Assembly: GCF_001870515.1 (NCBI RefSeq)
Contig: NZ_MDGT01000003.1
Location: 686,838 to 750,837 of the forward strand
DNA length: 64,000 nt
Source of the DNA: Idiomarina sp. MD25a
GTDB lineage: Bacteria > Pseudomonadota > Gammaproteobacteria > Enterobacterales > Alteromonadaceae
Direction of reading: 5' to 3'
Of this stretch, positions 17,294 to 32,717 are shown in pieces (the stretch's first letter is position 1; each line of letters begins with the position of its first letter). The translations under genes were made by a program, and so were the position numbers. A model generated the notes under the pieces. It was not told the DNA's origin. It ran no database searches and saw only the letters and a list, made by a program, of their open reading frames with translations.

Positions 17294-19141
17294 ATGGATA
17301 CAGGTGCTTCACTAAAACAAACGCAATTTGATTCAGATACGTTGTTGGATCAGTTGAGCGAAGCGTCTCCGCTTGAAGCGAGTCGACTACTATTAAAAAC
17401 AGAGATTTTCGAACAGCGCAACTCACTGGACGTGATGGAGCAAATTCATCAGCAGATAGAGCAAGAGCAGAGTGGCGCATCCAGCATAATAAAGCCCGTT
17501 TTTCTAAGTATTTGTGATGGACTTGTAGGGATAAAAAAGCTTGGCTTAAAAGAAAAGGGCATTACTGCAAGTCGACTGGTTAGTGAAGTGGAGCAGTTTG
17601 ATTATCATGAAGAAAGCAAAGTTGAACAAGACCACAGGCTCGATAAAGAAAACCTAAACGCATCGACACAGGCCAATAGGGATGATAAGGGCGCTTATGA
17701 GCGCTCGGGTCTAGAAGACAAAACGGCATTGAGTGCTCATAAACAGGAACGTTATAGCGGTAGTAGTCAAACTCATAGTGAATTAGAAGTAAACGAAAAG
17801 GGTCAACAAAGAAGGCTTCATCGAGCCAATAGTAAGCGGGTCGAAGAGCTTCGTTCAGCCGATAAGAAAACATCCAGATATATTTCAAATACTGACCATA
17901 ACCTCCCGTTAAAATATCTTTTTGATGAATACGGGGCTAGCAAGGCGCTAACAAAAGAAGATATTAAACGTGTTGCTAACCTCGATACTAACTATGATGA
18001 AATTTCGGCTCAACTGAATACTCAAAAAGGCGCAAAAACGTGGACAGAGTTTTCTGCTGATGTAGAGGTTAAACGCGCCGAGTTACTCAGCAAACAAAAC
18101 AAAGGTAAGCTAAGCAAAAAGCAGCAACAAGAGTTAGCAGATTTGCCGACTAAACAAACATTGGAAAATGCCAAGCGGCGGGAGAAAGTGGCTCGTAAAG
18201 CTTCAGATGCAGAAGCTAATAAAGCCGTCCTGGGAAATTTAACTAAAGACAGCAAACTTGCAAAGGGAGTCTTGGGAAGTGCAACTGAGCAAGGAAAAAA
18301 GGAATTAGAAAACCGCGGCATTGGTGAAGTCGTACTTTTGATAATCAAACCGATAATGTTTGAGTTTAAGGACATCTTTACCAATGGTATCGAGTCTGGA
18401 ACAGACAGTCATTCGGCGTTATCTTCTCTTAAATATCGACTAAACCGAGCTTTTGATTACGTTAAGCGTAATGTAGCTGCCATGGGGTTCGACGTTATAA
18501 AAGACGCACTGTTAAATTTTTGCCGTAATATTGTGAATGCCATCGTAGATATGTTTGTCGGTGTTTTGAAGAAAGGACTTAAGATCGTGATGGAAGGCTT
18601 CTCAGCCATCATGCAGTCTATCAAGATCTTGTGCAGCGACTCGAGCCCAGCACAAAAAGGTGATGCTATTACCAAGCTGTTAGCTACAACTATCACAACC
18701 TATGTTGGCTACTCTTTTGAAGAGACGATACTTGGCTTCGTCAGCAAAATGCCGATGGGCGATATTTTGTCGGAAGCAATGATGGTTGTTGTTACAGGAA
18801 TTTCGTCTTCAGTTGTTGTTTGGTTGCTTGATCAGTTGGATCTTTTTTCGACTAAGCTCGAAAGACGTACTCAGCGGGTAAAAGAGGTTTTTGACTTACG
18901 AGTTCGGCAGATCAAGGAAAATACGGATGCGTTCGAGACAACATCGCTTGAGCAGATAGCTAAACAACGCCTCGCGCAGCGCAAACTTGCTCAAGATATG
19001 AGCGATGCGATAGAGCAAGGCAGCGATTTAAATCGCCCTGTCTTAAATATGGCTGACTGGTTGAAAATTGACCTTAAGGTAAGAACGACTGATGATTTTA
19101 TTAAGCTACTTGAAAGTGATGCGCCGCTTGCTGTTAACTAG
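17294..19141 (+). CDS. Large membrane-associated protein, cassette gene 4
   Basis: 615 residues; not recognised. The N-terminal 90 residues are helical, 95-200 form a very polar, probably disordered linker, and 210-350 is again helical and charged (VKRAELLSKQNKGKLSKKQQ). From about 345 to 520 there are several hydrophobic or amphipathic helices: EVVLLIIKPIMFEFKDIF, NIVNAIVDMFVGVLKKGLKI, LLATTITTYVGYSF, and SEAMMVVVTGISSSVVVWLL. The C-terminus returns to a charged helix (RRTQRVKEVFDLRVRQIKEN). No nucleotide-binding or nuclease motif was found. The pattern would suit a pore or membrane-inserting effector controlled by the soluble partners, but that is speculation. The stop lies 90 bases before nadA. 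Confidence 0.7.
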   Translation: MDTGASLKQTQFDSDTLLDQLSEASPLEASRLLLKTEIFEQRNSLDVMEQIHQQIEQEQSGASSIIKPVFLSICDGLVGIKKLGLKEKGITASRLVSEVEQFDYHEESKVEQDHRLDKENLNASTQANRDDKGAYERSGLEDKTALSAHKQERYSGSSQTHSELEVNEKGQQRRLHRANSKRVEELRSADKKTSRYISNTDHNLPLKYLFDEYGASKALTKEDIKRVANLDTNYDEISAQLNTQKGAKTWTEFSADVEVKRAELLSKQNKGKLSKKQQQELADLPTKQTLENAKRREKVARKASDAEANKAVLGNLTKDSKLAKGVLGSATEQGKKELENRGIGEVVLLIIKPIMFEFKDIFTNGIESGTDSHSALSSLKYRLNRAFDYVKRNVAAMGFDVIKDALLNFCRNIVNAIVDMFVGVLKKGLKIVMEGFSAIMQSIKILCSDSSPAQKGDAITKLLATTITTYVGYSFEETILGFVSKMPMGDILSEAMMVVVTGISSSVVVWLLDQLDLFSTKLERRTQRVKEVFDLRVRQIKENTDAFETTSLEQIAKQRLAQRKLAQDMSDAIEQGSDLNRPVLNMADWLKIDLKVRTTDDFIKLLESDAPLAVN

Positions 19142-19158
19142 CGAGCGCACCCAACATA

Positions 19159-19188
19159 TTAGCCGCCACCCTTGAAATCCGATATAAT
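19159..19188 (+). promoter_or_regulatory. Promoter of nadA
   Basis: A perfect TATAAT (19183-19188) with a weak TTAGCC (19159-19164, 18-base spacer) lies 43 bases before the nadA ATG and after the cassette stop. It would make nadA independent of the upstream cassette. Confidence 0.5.
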
Positions 19189-19231
19189 CACACATACGTA
19201 GATTAAACGAACATCCAAACGAAGTAACACC

Positions 19232-20263
19232 ATGTCAGCTATTCAAACGGTCGATAATTTAGATTACGCATTTCCTCCTAAGCCCAAACCCTTAACGGAT
19301 GAGCAAAAGGCGGAGTACAAAGCGCGCATTAAGCAATTACTGCAGGAGAAAAACGCAGTGTTGGTGGCGCATTATTACACTGATCCCGAAATCCAGGCGC
19401 TTGCCGAGGAGACAGGCGGGTGTGTTGCCGACTCATTAGAGATGGCGCGTTTTGGTCGTGACCATGATGCCGACACTCTGATTGTTGCCGGTGTGCGCTT
19501 TATGGGCGAAACCGCGAAGATCTTAACGCCAGAAAAAACGGTGTTGATGCCAACGCTCAAAGCCGAGTGCTCGCTCGACTTAGGTTGCCCACCCGATAAG
19601 TTTGCCGAGTTTTGCGACCAGTATCCAGACCGCACCGTGGTGGTCTATGCCAACACTTCAGCCGCGGTTAAAGCGCGTGCCGATTGGGTCGTGACCTCAA
19701 GCATGGCACTCGAATTAGTCGAACACCTCGATAGCCAAGGCGAGAAAATCGTCTGGGGACCGGATCGTCACCTCGGTGGCTACATTCAAAAACAAACCGG
19801 TGCCGACATGGTGATGTGGCAGGGCGCGTGCGTGGTACACGACGAGTTTAAAGCCAAAGCTTTGCGCGACATGAAAAAGCTGCATCCTGAAGCTGCGATT
19901 TTGGTACACCCAGAGTCACCGCAAAACATTGTCGACATGGCCGACGCCGTGGGTTCAACCTCACAGTTAATTAAAGCCAGCCAAACCTTGCCGAACGATA
20001 CCTTTATCGTGGCAACTGACCGCGGCATCTTTTATAAGATGCAGCAGTTGCAACCTAACAAGACGTTCTTAGAGGCGCCTACAGCCGGTAACGGAGCGAC
20101 CTGTCGTAGTTGTGCCCACTGTCCGTGGATGGCAATGAACGGCTTGGTGGCGATTGCTGAAGCCCTTGAGCACGGCGGAGAACAACATGAAATTCATGTC
20201 GATCCGCAGCTGGCGAAAGAGGCGATGATACCGCTTGACCGTATGCTGGCATTCAAAAAGTAG
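19232..20263 (+). CDS. nadA: Quinolinate synthase A
   Basis: 343 residues. NadA condenses iminoaspartate with dihydroxyacetone phosphate to quinolinate in de novo NAD synthesis, using a 4Fe-4S cluster. The three cluster cysteines are found at the family positions: Cys113 ([10 protein letters not shown]), Cys200 ([10 protein letters not shown]) and Cys297 ([10 protein letters not shown]). The substrate-binding HYYTDPEIQ loop is also present near residue 47. Its position downstream of cpoB and tRNA-Lys is conserved, but here four extra genes intervene. Confidence 0.97.
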   Translation: MSAIQTVDNLDYAFPPKPKPLTDEQKAEYKARIKQLLQEKNAVLVAHYYTDPEIQALAEETGGCVADSLEMARFGRDHDADTLIVAGVRFMGETAKILTPEKTVLMPTLKAECSLDLGCPPDKFAEFCDQYPDRTVVVYANTSAAVKARADWVVTSSMALELVEHLDSQGEKIVWGPDRHLGGYIQKQTGADMVMWQGACVVHDEFKAKALRDMKKLHPEAAILVHPESPQNIVDMADAVGSTSQLIKASQTLPNDTFIVATDRGIFYKMQQLQPNKTFLEAPTAGNGATCRSCAHCPWMAMNGLVAIAEALEHGGEQHEIHVDPQLAKEAMIPLDRMLAFKK

Positions 20264-20337
20264 CATAAAAAGCAAATATACAAGTTAATTTCTGCATGAT
20301 AATGTAGTTCCACTGAATAACTATTCGTGGAGATGTC

Positions 20338-26258
<5,921 letters not shown>

Positions 26259-26268
26259 CATAAGCACT

Positions 26269-27096
26269 ATGAATATACTCTTATTAGGTTATGGCGATAT
26301 CGCCCAACGCACCGCCCGACTGATGGTTGCCGACAACCATCGGGTGGTGGGTGCGTGTCGTAATCCCGACAACAAACCACTCATCAACGGTGTTGAGACG
26401 GTGGCCGCCGATGCCAGCAATGAACAAGATCTGCGCGCCTTGTTTAGCGACCGCAAAATCGATCTGGTGGTGGTTACCCTAACGCCCAGCGAGTACTCTA
26501 AAGAAGGCTATCGGCAGGGCTATGTGGTGCCGTGCCGCCACTTGCAACAAGTCATCAGTGAGCTCAGTTACTCGCCCTATGTGATTTACGTCTCCAGCTC
26601 GGGTGTATATGGCCAGAGTGAAGGTGAGTGGGTAGATGAGTCCTCGCCCACCGCGCCCGATTCCGACTCCGGACAAATGCTGTTGCAAGCCGAACACCTG
26701 ATCCGCGACTTACCCGTGCCGTCGACGATTTTGCGTTGCAGCGGCATTTACGGCGAAGGGCGCGACTTTATGCGTAAACAATTGCAGCAGGGTAAAGCCA
26801 CCTTACGCGACAGCTGGACCAACCGTATTCACCAGGATGATGTCGCGAGCTTTATCTTTCATTTAGTGCGCTTTCCGCAACATCGTCACCGCCTATTTTT
26901 GGTGTCGGACGATCAGCCTACCAAACAATACCAAGTGTATCAGTACCTTGCCGAGCAAGAGGGCGTTGAACTCAACGGTCCAGTGGAGCCAGGCCCAGGG
27001 CCGCGCGGTTCTAAACGCTGTAGTAACCGCTTACTCCGCAGTACCGGATACAGTCTGTTATACCCGAGTTATAAAGAGGGGCTGGCGCAGCCGTAG
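26269..27096 (+). CDS. NAD(P)-binding SDR-type protein, YeeZ-like
   Basis: 275 residues with an N-terminal Rossmann fold (MNILLLGYGDIAQRTARLM) and the extended short-chain dehydrogenase pattern IYVSSSGVYGQSEGEWVDES. It resembles the E. coli YeeZ family of predicted nucleoside-diphosphate-sugar epimerases, whose substrate is unknown. The usual Tyr-x3-Lys catalytic pair is not evident after the VYG motif. It lies 10 bases after gltD and is likely in the same transcript. No direct role in glutamate synthesis is known. Confidence 0.8.
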   Translation: MNILLLGYGDIAQRTARLMVADNHRVVGACRNPDNKPLINGVETVAADASNEQDLRALFSDRKIDLVVVTLTPSEYSKEGYRQGYVVPCRHLQQVISELSYSPYVIYVSSSGVYGQSEGEWVDESSPTAPDSDSGQMLLQAEHLIRDLPVPSTILRCSGIYGEGRDFMRKQLQQGKATLRDSWTNRIHQDDVASFIFHLVRFPQHRHRLFLVSDDQPTKQYQVYQYLAEQEGVELNGPVEPGPGPRGSKRCSNRLLRSTGYSLLYPSYKEGLAQP

Positions 27097-27157
27097 TGGA
27101 GTGCTAGTTCAGCTGTTTATTTTCTAATCGGTTAGCTGTTTTGTAACAAATTTGTTG

Positions 27158-27186
27158 TTGCTTAACTGACATCGATTTGGTGTAAT
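27158..27186 (+). promoter_or_regulatory. Possible promoter of the capsule operon
   Basis: TTGCTT (27158-27163), 17 bases, TGTAAT (27181-27186, five of six). Transcription from about 27193 would give a leader of roughly 220 bases with the ops element about 90 bases in. The -35 box is weak. Confidence 0.4.
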
Positions 27187-27280
27187 AGCGCGCAATTCAT
27201 GGATGATGAAAATAAAACTTTTAAGTCGTAGCGAAAAACGGAATTCAACTCGCTCAGGTTATTGGGAACCTCAACCCAAG

Positions 27281-27292
27281 GGCGGTAGCGTG
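27281..27292 (+). promoter_or_regulatory. ops element (RfaH recruitment site) in capsule leader
   Basis: GGCGGTAGCGTG, a perfect match to the 12-base operon polarity suppressor element that recruits the NusG paralogue RfaH to paused RNA polymerase. The context AAGGGCGGTAGCGTGCCC resembles the end of a JUMPstart sequence, and a small hairpin (AGGTT/AACCT, 27256-27271) lies before it. It is about 125 bases upstream of the first capsule gene on the non-template strand, the correct orientation. This predicts RfaH-dependent antitermination across the locus. Confidence 0.85.
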
Positions 27293-27415
27293 CCCAAATT
27301 GCATTTCATGATAATCTAATCTATTCTTTAAAAACGTTTACTTTTTAGTCACGGAATTACACGTTAAGCCTTGTCGAGGCTTAATCCAATGACACACAGT
27401 GTGAAGGAATCACCT

Positions 27416-27739
27416 ATGAAAACGTTCATCTCACTCGCATTAACTTCTTTACTGGTGTGCGCTCCAGCATTAGCGCAGGATAAAGAAAGCACCACATCTT
27501 CAACATCATCGGGTTCTACAGCTTCGGGTTCTGCCTCCGGAACTGCATCGGGGTCTGCAGGCGCTACATCGGCTGGTGCAGCGGGTTCTGCAGCAACCGG
27601 TGCCGCAGCGGGTGGTTTAACCGTGGGTACTGTAGCCGCCGCAACTGCAGCGGTAGCGGCGGCGGCTGTCGCTGTTGAGAATAATCAAGACGACGGTTCA
27701 ACAACCTCTACAAGCACGGCAACCTCGACTAACAATTAA
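27416..27739 (+). CDS. gfcA: GfcA/YjbE-like small secreted protein
   Basis: 107 residues from the ATG at 27416, preceded by GAAGGAA; an upstream frame extension lacks a ribosome binding site. A signal peptide (MKTFISLALTSLLVCAPALA) is followed by a low-complexity Ser/Gly/Ala/Thr sequence with a hydrophobic Ala/Val run (about 65-85) and a Thr/Ser-rich tail. This composition and its position before gfcB are typical of YjbE/GfcA, the first gene of yjbEFGH and group 4 capsule operons. The biochemical role of the family is unknown. It is the first gene after the ops leader. Confidence 0.8.
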   Translation: MKTFISLALTSLLVCAPALAQDKESTTSSTSSGSTASGSASGTASGSAGATSAGAAGSAATGAAAGGLTVGTVAAATAAVAAAAVAVENNQDDGSTTSTSTATSTNN

Positions 27740-27742
27740 ATC

Positions 27743-28483
27743 GTGAACAAACTAAAGAATAGCGCGGTAGCCATTATCGCGCTACTAGCTATGTCTGCCT
27801 GTCAGTCAGTGGGTGACGACTGGTTGTCCTCGGGTTTTCAAGGCGCGAATGCGACAGTTGCGTACTGGCTAAACTCAGCAGAGCAGCACCGTCTTGAACC
27901 AGAGCAGCTGAAGCAGCTACCCGGCGCAGCGATTTATGCAAAGTTGGGAGAAAATGCCACCGCCACTATGGTGTTATCCGAACTTGATGAAACACCGACC
28001 TACACGGTCAAGCGTTGGGTCACGCAGTCAGAGGCATTGACCACCCGGTACGGTCGAATCATCCGGACTCAAGGGCTCGGGCAAAACTTAATCTACACAG
28101 CTAAGCAAACAACCGATCCTCTTGGCTGCTGGATACAAAACGTGGCTGCGGCTACCAACACATGCCCCACCATGTGGCGCTCCTATCAGGATATAGAGAC
28201 GTCAAATGCGCGAGTGAGTCGGGTGCATAGCCGACATGAACTCAACTGGAGAGGTGAAGAGCGTGTGCAAACGCCTTTAAGAGGCGACATTAGAACCCGA
28301 CTGTTAGAAGAGCAAGTAAGTGTACTGAGTCCTTTTCAGTCGGATGAGATGACCAACGAATCGCTCTCAACTTGGAACAACTTCTATTGGATAAGTTTAA
28401 ACGACGGCGTTGTGGTGCGTAGTGAACAGCAATTGACCCCCAGTACTGATAATCGCATCCTTATAAGTGAGGCTCGCTACTAA
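27743..28483 (+). CDS. gfcB: GfcB/YjbF-family outer membrane lipoprotein
   Basis: 246 residues with a GTG start three bases after gfcA. Lipoprotein signal with Cys20 (LLAMSACQS). The body resembles the YjbF/GfcB family, with YAKLGENATATMVLSELDET and the GLGQNLIYTAKQTTD region. The family is needed for group 4 capsule or Yjb exopolysaccharide in enterobacteria and is thought to sit at the outer membrane. The next gene begins directly after its stop codon. Confidence 0.85.
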   Translation: MNKLKNSAVAIIALLAMSACQSVGDDWLSSGFQGANATVAYWLNSAEQHRLEPEQLKQLPGAAIYAKLGENATATMVLSELDETPTYTVKRWVTQSEALTTRYGRIIRTQGLGQNLIYTAKQTTDPLGCWIQNVAAATNTCPTMWRSYQDIETSNARVSRVHSRHELNWRGEERVQTPLRGDIRTRLLEEQVSVLSPFQSDEMTNESLSTWNNFYWISLNDGVVVRSEQQLTPSTDNRILISEARY

Positions 28484-29302
28484 ATGCCGTCGTCTTTTAA
28501 ACGTCTGATACACGTTGGTTTACTGTGCGTCGCTGTATGTAGTTCACCCGGCAGTGGGCAAGAAATAAGTACCATAACAGCAAGTGTTTTTATAGACGGT
28601 AAACAGCACGAACCTTTAAACCACATAACTTTTTCAGGTGAGCCTCGGCTCCATAATTTGGTTGCGCAAATTCCGGGGTCTCACCAATTTTACTGGCCGA
28701 GTGCACGTGTATGTGTGCCTCGGTTGCAAAAAAAGCTATTGCTAAAGCGCAAGGCGCTACTCGTTCAGTTAGAGCTAATAGCTGGTATTTACGAGCGACA
28801 AGGTGCAAATGAATCGCTAGATCAGGCGCTTAAACTAAAAGAGCGTATTAGCCATTGGCCCCTTTTCGCAACGATTCAACATGGAATAGAGCCAGATAAT
28901 TTGCTCGGAAACGCCAGGCAGAATTGGGCGCTCACAAATAAGTACAGCCATTATACATTGGCACTGTTGAGCGTGCCTAAGTACGTAACTTACGTAGGGC
29001 TATTTAACAACGCTGGGCGAAAGCCTTACCGATATAAGTTATTGGCTGATGCGCTAGAGAATACCGTGAGTTTTACTGATGGCAACCTTTTCGAAATTGA
29101 TCTGCAAGGGCGTGTTATTGCAATTACGCCAGCGAATGCATGGAAGATTCGCCAGCAGCCGGGCAGTTTGTTTTTTAGGGGAATTCCACAGTCTGAATTA
29201 CCCTCTGGCTTTTCGGATATAAATAATAAAGCTGTAGAGCTATTGCGTTATTGGCAACCTGGAAAAGAGTTGAACCAAACTAGTAGTCCATGTCAGGTTT
29301 AA
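28484..29302 (+). CDS. gfcC: GfcC/YjbG-family capsule protein
   Basis: 272 residues, ATG immediately after the gfcB stop. A signal peptide (about 1-26) is followed by a GfcC-like periplasmic domain: two ubiquitin-like folds are known for E. coli GfcC, with a C-terminal amphipathic helix. Here the segments ALLSVPKYVTYVGLFNN and FEIDLQGRVIAITPANAW fit the beta-grasp parts. It overlaps gfcD by 13 bases. The function is periplasmic assistance to capsule export, inferred from the family. Confidence 0.82.
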   Translation: MPSSFKRLIHVGLLCVAVCSSPGSGQEISTITASVFIDGKQHEPLNHITFSGEPRLHNLVAQIPGSHQFYWPSARVCVPRLQKKLLLKRKALLVQLELIAGIYERQGANESLDQALKLKERISHWPLFATIQHGIEPDNLLGNARQNWALTNKYSHYTLALLSVPKYVTYVGLFNNAGRKPYRYKLLADALENTVSFTDGNLFEIDLQGRVIAITPANAWKIRQQPGSLFFRGIPQSELPSGFSDINNKAVELLRYWQPGKELNQTSSPCQV

Positions 29303-31449
29303 ACAAGATCGCCATCGCGTTAATCACCTTGAGCGCGAGCTTAACCGCGCATGCGCAAAGCCAGTCGGATTATGGTGGCGTGGGGCTGATGCAAATGCCG
29401 ACAGCGCGCATGCAGCCGCAAGGAACGCTCAGTCTAACCTATGCTGATAACGATGCGTTTCGACGCATGTCCGTTAACTTACAAGTGTTTCCGTGGCTCG
29501 AGGCAACCGCTCGGTACACCGATATTCGTTACGAGAAATACAGCCTCGACCCCAATTTCAGTAGTCAGAGCCTAAAGGATAAAGGCGTAGACGTGAAACT
29601 GCGATTGCTACAAGAAACCCAGTGGCGTCCAGAAATTGCGCTAGGTTGGCGCGATATGGGGGGCACGGGATTGTTCGCGGGTGAGTATCTGGTGGCAAGT
29701 AAGCAGTTTGCACTGGGTGATCACAACAACTGGGGACACCTCGATATCACCGGCGGAATCGGTTGGGGCTATTTGGCACAACGCGGCAATATCAATAATC
29801 CGCTGTGCCATGTTGCCGATAGATTTTGCCAACGTACCGACACCACAAAGGGAACCGGCGGCCAGTTCGAGATCGATGACTGGTTTAGTGGGAAAACCGC
29901 AGTGTTTATAGGCCTGGAGTATCAAACACCGCACGCACCGCTGAGCTTACAGCTTGAATATGACGGCAACGATTATACCAATGAGCGTTTTGAGAACCCG
30001 ATAGACTCGACGCTCACCAAGCCGCCAGTAAAAGCCGATAGCCCGTGGAACTGGGGCGCCAAATACGCGGTGAGAGAAAACCTGACCTTAGGGCTGAGCT
30101 ATCAGCGGGGTAACACCCTGATGTTTAACATCTCGGTGAAGGCGGATTTATCCCATAACCCGATGCCGCAACAAAGCCCAAAACCACGCGCGTATCACGT
30201 ACCTGATGATAAGCATCAGCAGACAATCGGTACGGATAAAGCCAATGAGCTTTCGTTATTAAGTGAGCGCTTGCAAAACGAAGTGGGCGTTGAGTTAAAC
30301 GCGGTGCAGCAGAACCAACATCGGCTCACATTATTTCACAACGATCACAGTGATTTTCGCTCGCATCAGGAACGTATCGAGCGTAGCACACGCATTTTGG
30401 CAAACATCGCGCCCAACGAAATAAAAAGTTATGAATGGGTCAGTGTGAACCATGGCATGGCGGTGAGAACCGATACCGTGAACGCCGATGAATTTAAAGC
30501 TACTCTGCTCGGAGAACGTTTTAATCAGCCGCTAAGTCGCACGGTTAAAAGCCACAACAGCAGCGATGCAATACAGCAAGGCGAGTGGCTTTGGCGCAAG
30601 CAACAGGCGTTTCCAAACTGGGATTTAGATGTCGCGCCACGACTTAAACAGTCCATTGGCAGTGCCGAAAAGCTCTATTTTTATCAGCTCTCGGTGAATC
30701 CAGCGCTTACCTTTAATCTTACACCGCGGTGGCAATTTAAATCGGAGTGGGGCATCAACATCGTCAATAACTACGATGAATTTAACTACTTCGTTGATGC
30801 CTATGAAAGTGATTTACCGCGCGTAAGAACCGAAGTGCGAAAGTACTATGACGCGCAAGACATCTGGGTGGAGCGTTTATACAGTCGCTACACCGCAAAG
30901 CTCACTCAAAACTGGTATGGCGCTGCTTATGCGGGGTATTTAGAACGCATGTTCGCAGGTGTCGGGGTGAGCGTATTAAACCGCGACTTTGCCAGTGACT
31001 TTGCTTGGGGCGTTGATATTAACCGAGTACAACAGCGCAGCCCGGATAGTGCCTTGGGCTTAGCCGACTATCGCGTATGGACAGGGCATATCACTGCCTA
31101 TTACCAGCCGAGCCGGTTCCCTAACGAATTGTTCAAACTCGCCGTTGGCCGCTTTTTGGCGGGCGATGAAGGTGCACAACTGTCTTACGAGCATAAGTTT
31201 GATTCCGGCACCATTGTAGGTGCTTACGCCGCGGTGACCAATGTCTCGAGCCAAGAATATGGTGAGGGTTCGTTTACCAAAGGCGTGTATATCAGTATCC
31301 CATTCGACCTGTTCTCGGTGAAGCCGAGTCAAAGTCGTGCCGCGGTAGGCTGGCAGCCCATTAGCCGTGATGGCGGGCAAATGCTTGGCCGTCCTGTCAG
31401 TTTGTATGGCATGACCGATAGCCGAAACCCGTTTTATAACGAGCAATAA
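29290..31449 (+). CDS. gfcD: GfcD/YjbH-family outer membrane beta-barrel protein
   Basis: 719 residues with a signal peptide (about 1-23). The family marker QSDYGGVGLMQMPTARMQ occurs right after it, and the rest alternates polar and aromatic residues as in outer membrane barrels (ITAYYQPSRFPNELFKLAVG). YjbH/GfcD proteins are large barrels whose role in exopolysaccharide secretion is not settled. The length is as expected for the family (about 700). The start lies within the last codons of gfcC; wza follows after 39 bases. Confidence 0.87.
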   Translation: MSGLNKIAIALITLSASLTAHAQSQSDYGGVGLMQMPTARMQPQGTLSLTYADNDAFRRMSVNLQVFPWLEATARYTDIRYEKYSLDPNFSSQSLKDKGVDVKLRLLQETQWRPEIALGWRDMGGTGLFAGEYLVASKQFALGDHNNWGHLDITGGIGWGYLAQRGNINNPLCHVADRFCQRTDTTKGTGGQFEIDDWFSGKTAVFIGLEYQTPHAPLSLQLEYDGNDYTNERFENPIDSTLTKPPVKADSPWNWGAKYAVRENLTLGLSYQRGNTLMFNISVKADLSHNPMPQQSPKPRAYHVPDDKHQQTIGTDKANELSLLSERLQNEVGVELNAVQQNQHRLTLFHNDHSDFRSHQERIERSTRILANIAPNEIKSYEWVSVNHGMAVRTDTVNADEFKATLLGERFNQPLSRTVKSHNSSDAIQQGEWLWRKQQAFPNWDLDVAPRLKQSIGSAEKLYFYQLSVNPALTFNLTPRWQFKSEWGINIVNNYDEFNYFVDAYESDLPRVRTEVRKYYDAQDIWVERLYSRYTAKLTQNWYGAAYAGYLERMFAGVGVSVLNRDFASDFAWGVDINRVQQRSPDSALGLADYRVWTGHITAYYQPSRFPNELFKLAVGRFLAGDEGAQLSYEHKFDSGTIVGAYAAVTNVSSQEYGEGSFTKGVYISIPFDLFSVKPSQSRAAVGWQPISRDGGQMLGRPVSLYGMTDSRNPFYNEQ

Positions 31450-31488
31450 TCCCATTTTAACTAGTTATTTGAGTCAACAATATTAATT

Positions 31489-32634
31489 ATGAAACGTTTT
31501 TTAACAGTTGCAGTAGCCAGCCTGTTGATAAGTAGCTGTGCTTGGTCACCCGGGGCTCACATCCCTGACCCTTCCGGCAGTAGCCTGCTCGGGGATAGCG
31601 ATTACGCCAGCGGCGAGGCTTTTAAAGAAGCAGACTGGAGTGATTTGGTCGAGATCCATGCTATTAGCCCGATGTTGATTACTCAGTTGGATGCGCATCA
31701 AGCGCTCCCCGAGCCCAAAGCAAACCCCTCACTCGAACAAGCGCGAAACCAATACGATTATGTCGTTGGGCGCGGCGACATTCTCAATATCACCGTGTGG
31801 GATCATCCCGAACTCACTATTCCGGCGGGCTCGATGCGTGCACCCGCCGAGGCAGGCAACTGGGTGCATAACGACGGCACTATTTTTTACCCTTACGTGG
31901 GTAAAATTCACGTAGCGGGCAAGCGTGTCACCGAGATCCGCGATTTAATCACCGAACGCTTGGCAACCTATATCGAAAAACCACAAGTGGATGTCACCGT
32001 AGCGGCGTTTAGAAGTCAACGTGTTTACGTCACGGGCGAAGTGAAAAAGCCAGGCACCTTGCCCATTAGCAATGTGCCCATGACATTAATCGAGGCGGTC
32101 TCGCAAAGTGGCGGACTCACCCCAGCAGCGGACTGGACCGAAGTGACACTTACCCGTGGTAGCAAGGAGCAGGTTTACTCATTGCGCGACCTATACCAAC
32201 GCGGTGATACCCAGGAAAACATTATTTTAAAAGCCGGCGACATTATTAACGTGGCGCGTAACGACCATCGTAAAGTGTTTGTATTAGGTGAAGTCACCAA
32301 GCCACAGAGCTACCCGGTAGGGCGCTACGGCAAAACCCTCGCCGAGGCACTGAGTGATGCCGGCGGCTTATATAACAACACGGCGGATGCGTCAGGCATT
32401 TTCGTGATCCGCCAGTCGCAGCCGGATTCAGGTTACCTCGCACAGGTATTCCAACTCGATGCGAGCAACGCCACCGCACTCGTGCTCGCCGAGCAATTTG
32501 AACTGCAACCACGCGATATTGTGTATGTCACCGCCGCTCCAGTAGCACGCTGGAACCGCGTAATCAGCCAAATACTGCCGTCAGTAACGGGCCTATATAG
32601 CATCGCCCGCGCCCGCGACGACATCCAAAACTAA
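31489..32634 (+). CDS. wza: Outer membrane polysaccharide export lipoprotein Wza (GfcE)
   Basis: 381 residues. Lipoprotein signal with Cys17 (LLISSCAW). It carries a polysaccharide export domain (about 87-180, VVGRGDILNITVWDHPELT) followed by SLBB domains (VYVTGEVKKPGTLPISNVPM and VFVLGEVTKPQSYPVGRYGK) and a C-terminal helix (PVARWNRVISQILPSV) that in E. coli forms the pore through the outer membrane. It acts with the Wzc co-polymerase. It is the outlet for the polysaccharide made by the downstream genes. Confidence 0.94.
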   Translation: MKRFLTVAVASLLISSCAWSPGAHIPDPSGSSLLGDSDYASGEAFKEADWSDLVEIHAISPMLITQLDAHQALPEPKANPSLEQARNQYDYVVGRGDILNITVWDHPELTIPAGSMRAPAEAGNWVHNDGTIFYPYVGKIHVAGKRVTEIRDLITERLATYIEKPQVDVTVAAFRSQRVYVTGEVKKPGTLPISNVPMTLIEAVSQSGGLTPAADWTEVTLTRGSKEQVYSLRDLYQRGDTQENIILKAGDIINVARNDHRKVFVLGEVTKPQSYPVGRYGKTLAEALSDAGGLYNNTADASGIFVIRQSQPDSGYLAQVFQLDASNATALVLAEQFELQPRDIVYVTAAPVARWNRVISQILPSVTGLYSIARARDDIQN

Positions 32635-32687
32635 GCACATGCGTACCGCCAAAACACCGACGTAGCAAAAACCAGACACCGACGTAA

Positions 32688-32706
32688 CTTGCGCCTTTGG
32701 CGCAAG
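32688..32706 (+). repeat. REP hairpin before wzb
   Basis: CTTGCGCC-TTT-GGCGCAAG preceded by GTAA (32684-32687). The stem's right arm and its next bases (CAAGGAAA) supply the ribosome binding site of wzb, 12 bases before its ATG. Confidence 0.85.
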
Positions 32707-32717
32707 GAAAAAAAACG

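Noticed and set aside
14815..19141. tRNA-targeted integrative element with att sites
   Set aside because: No integrase gene is in the cassette and no copy of the tRNA 3' end was found near 19141-19231, so the mode of insertion is not shown.
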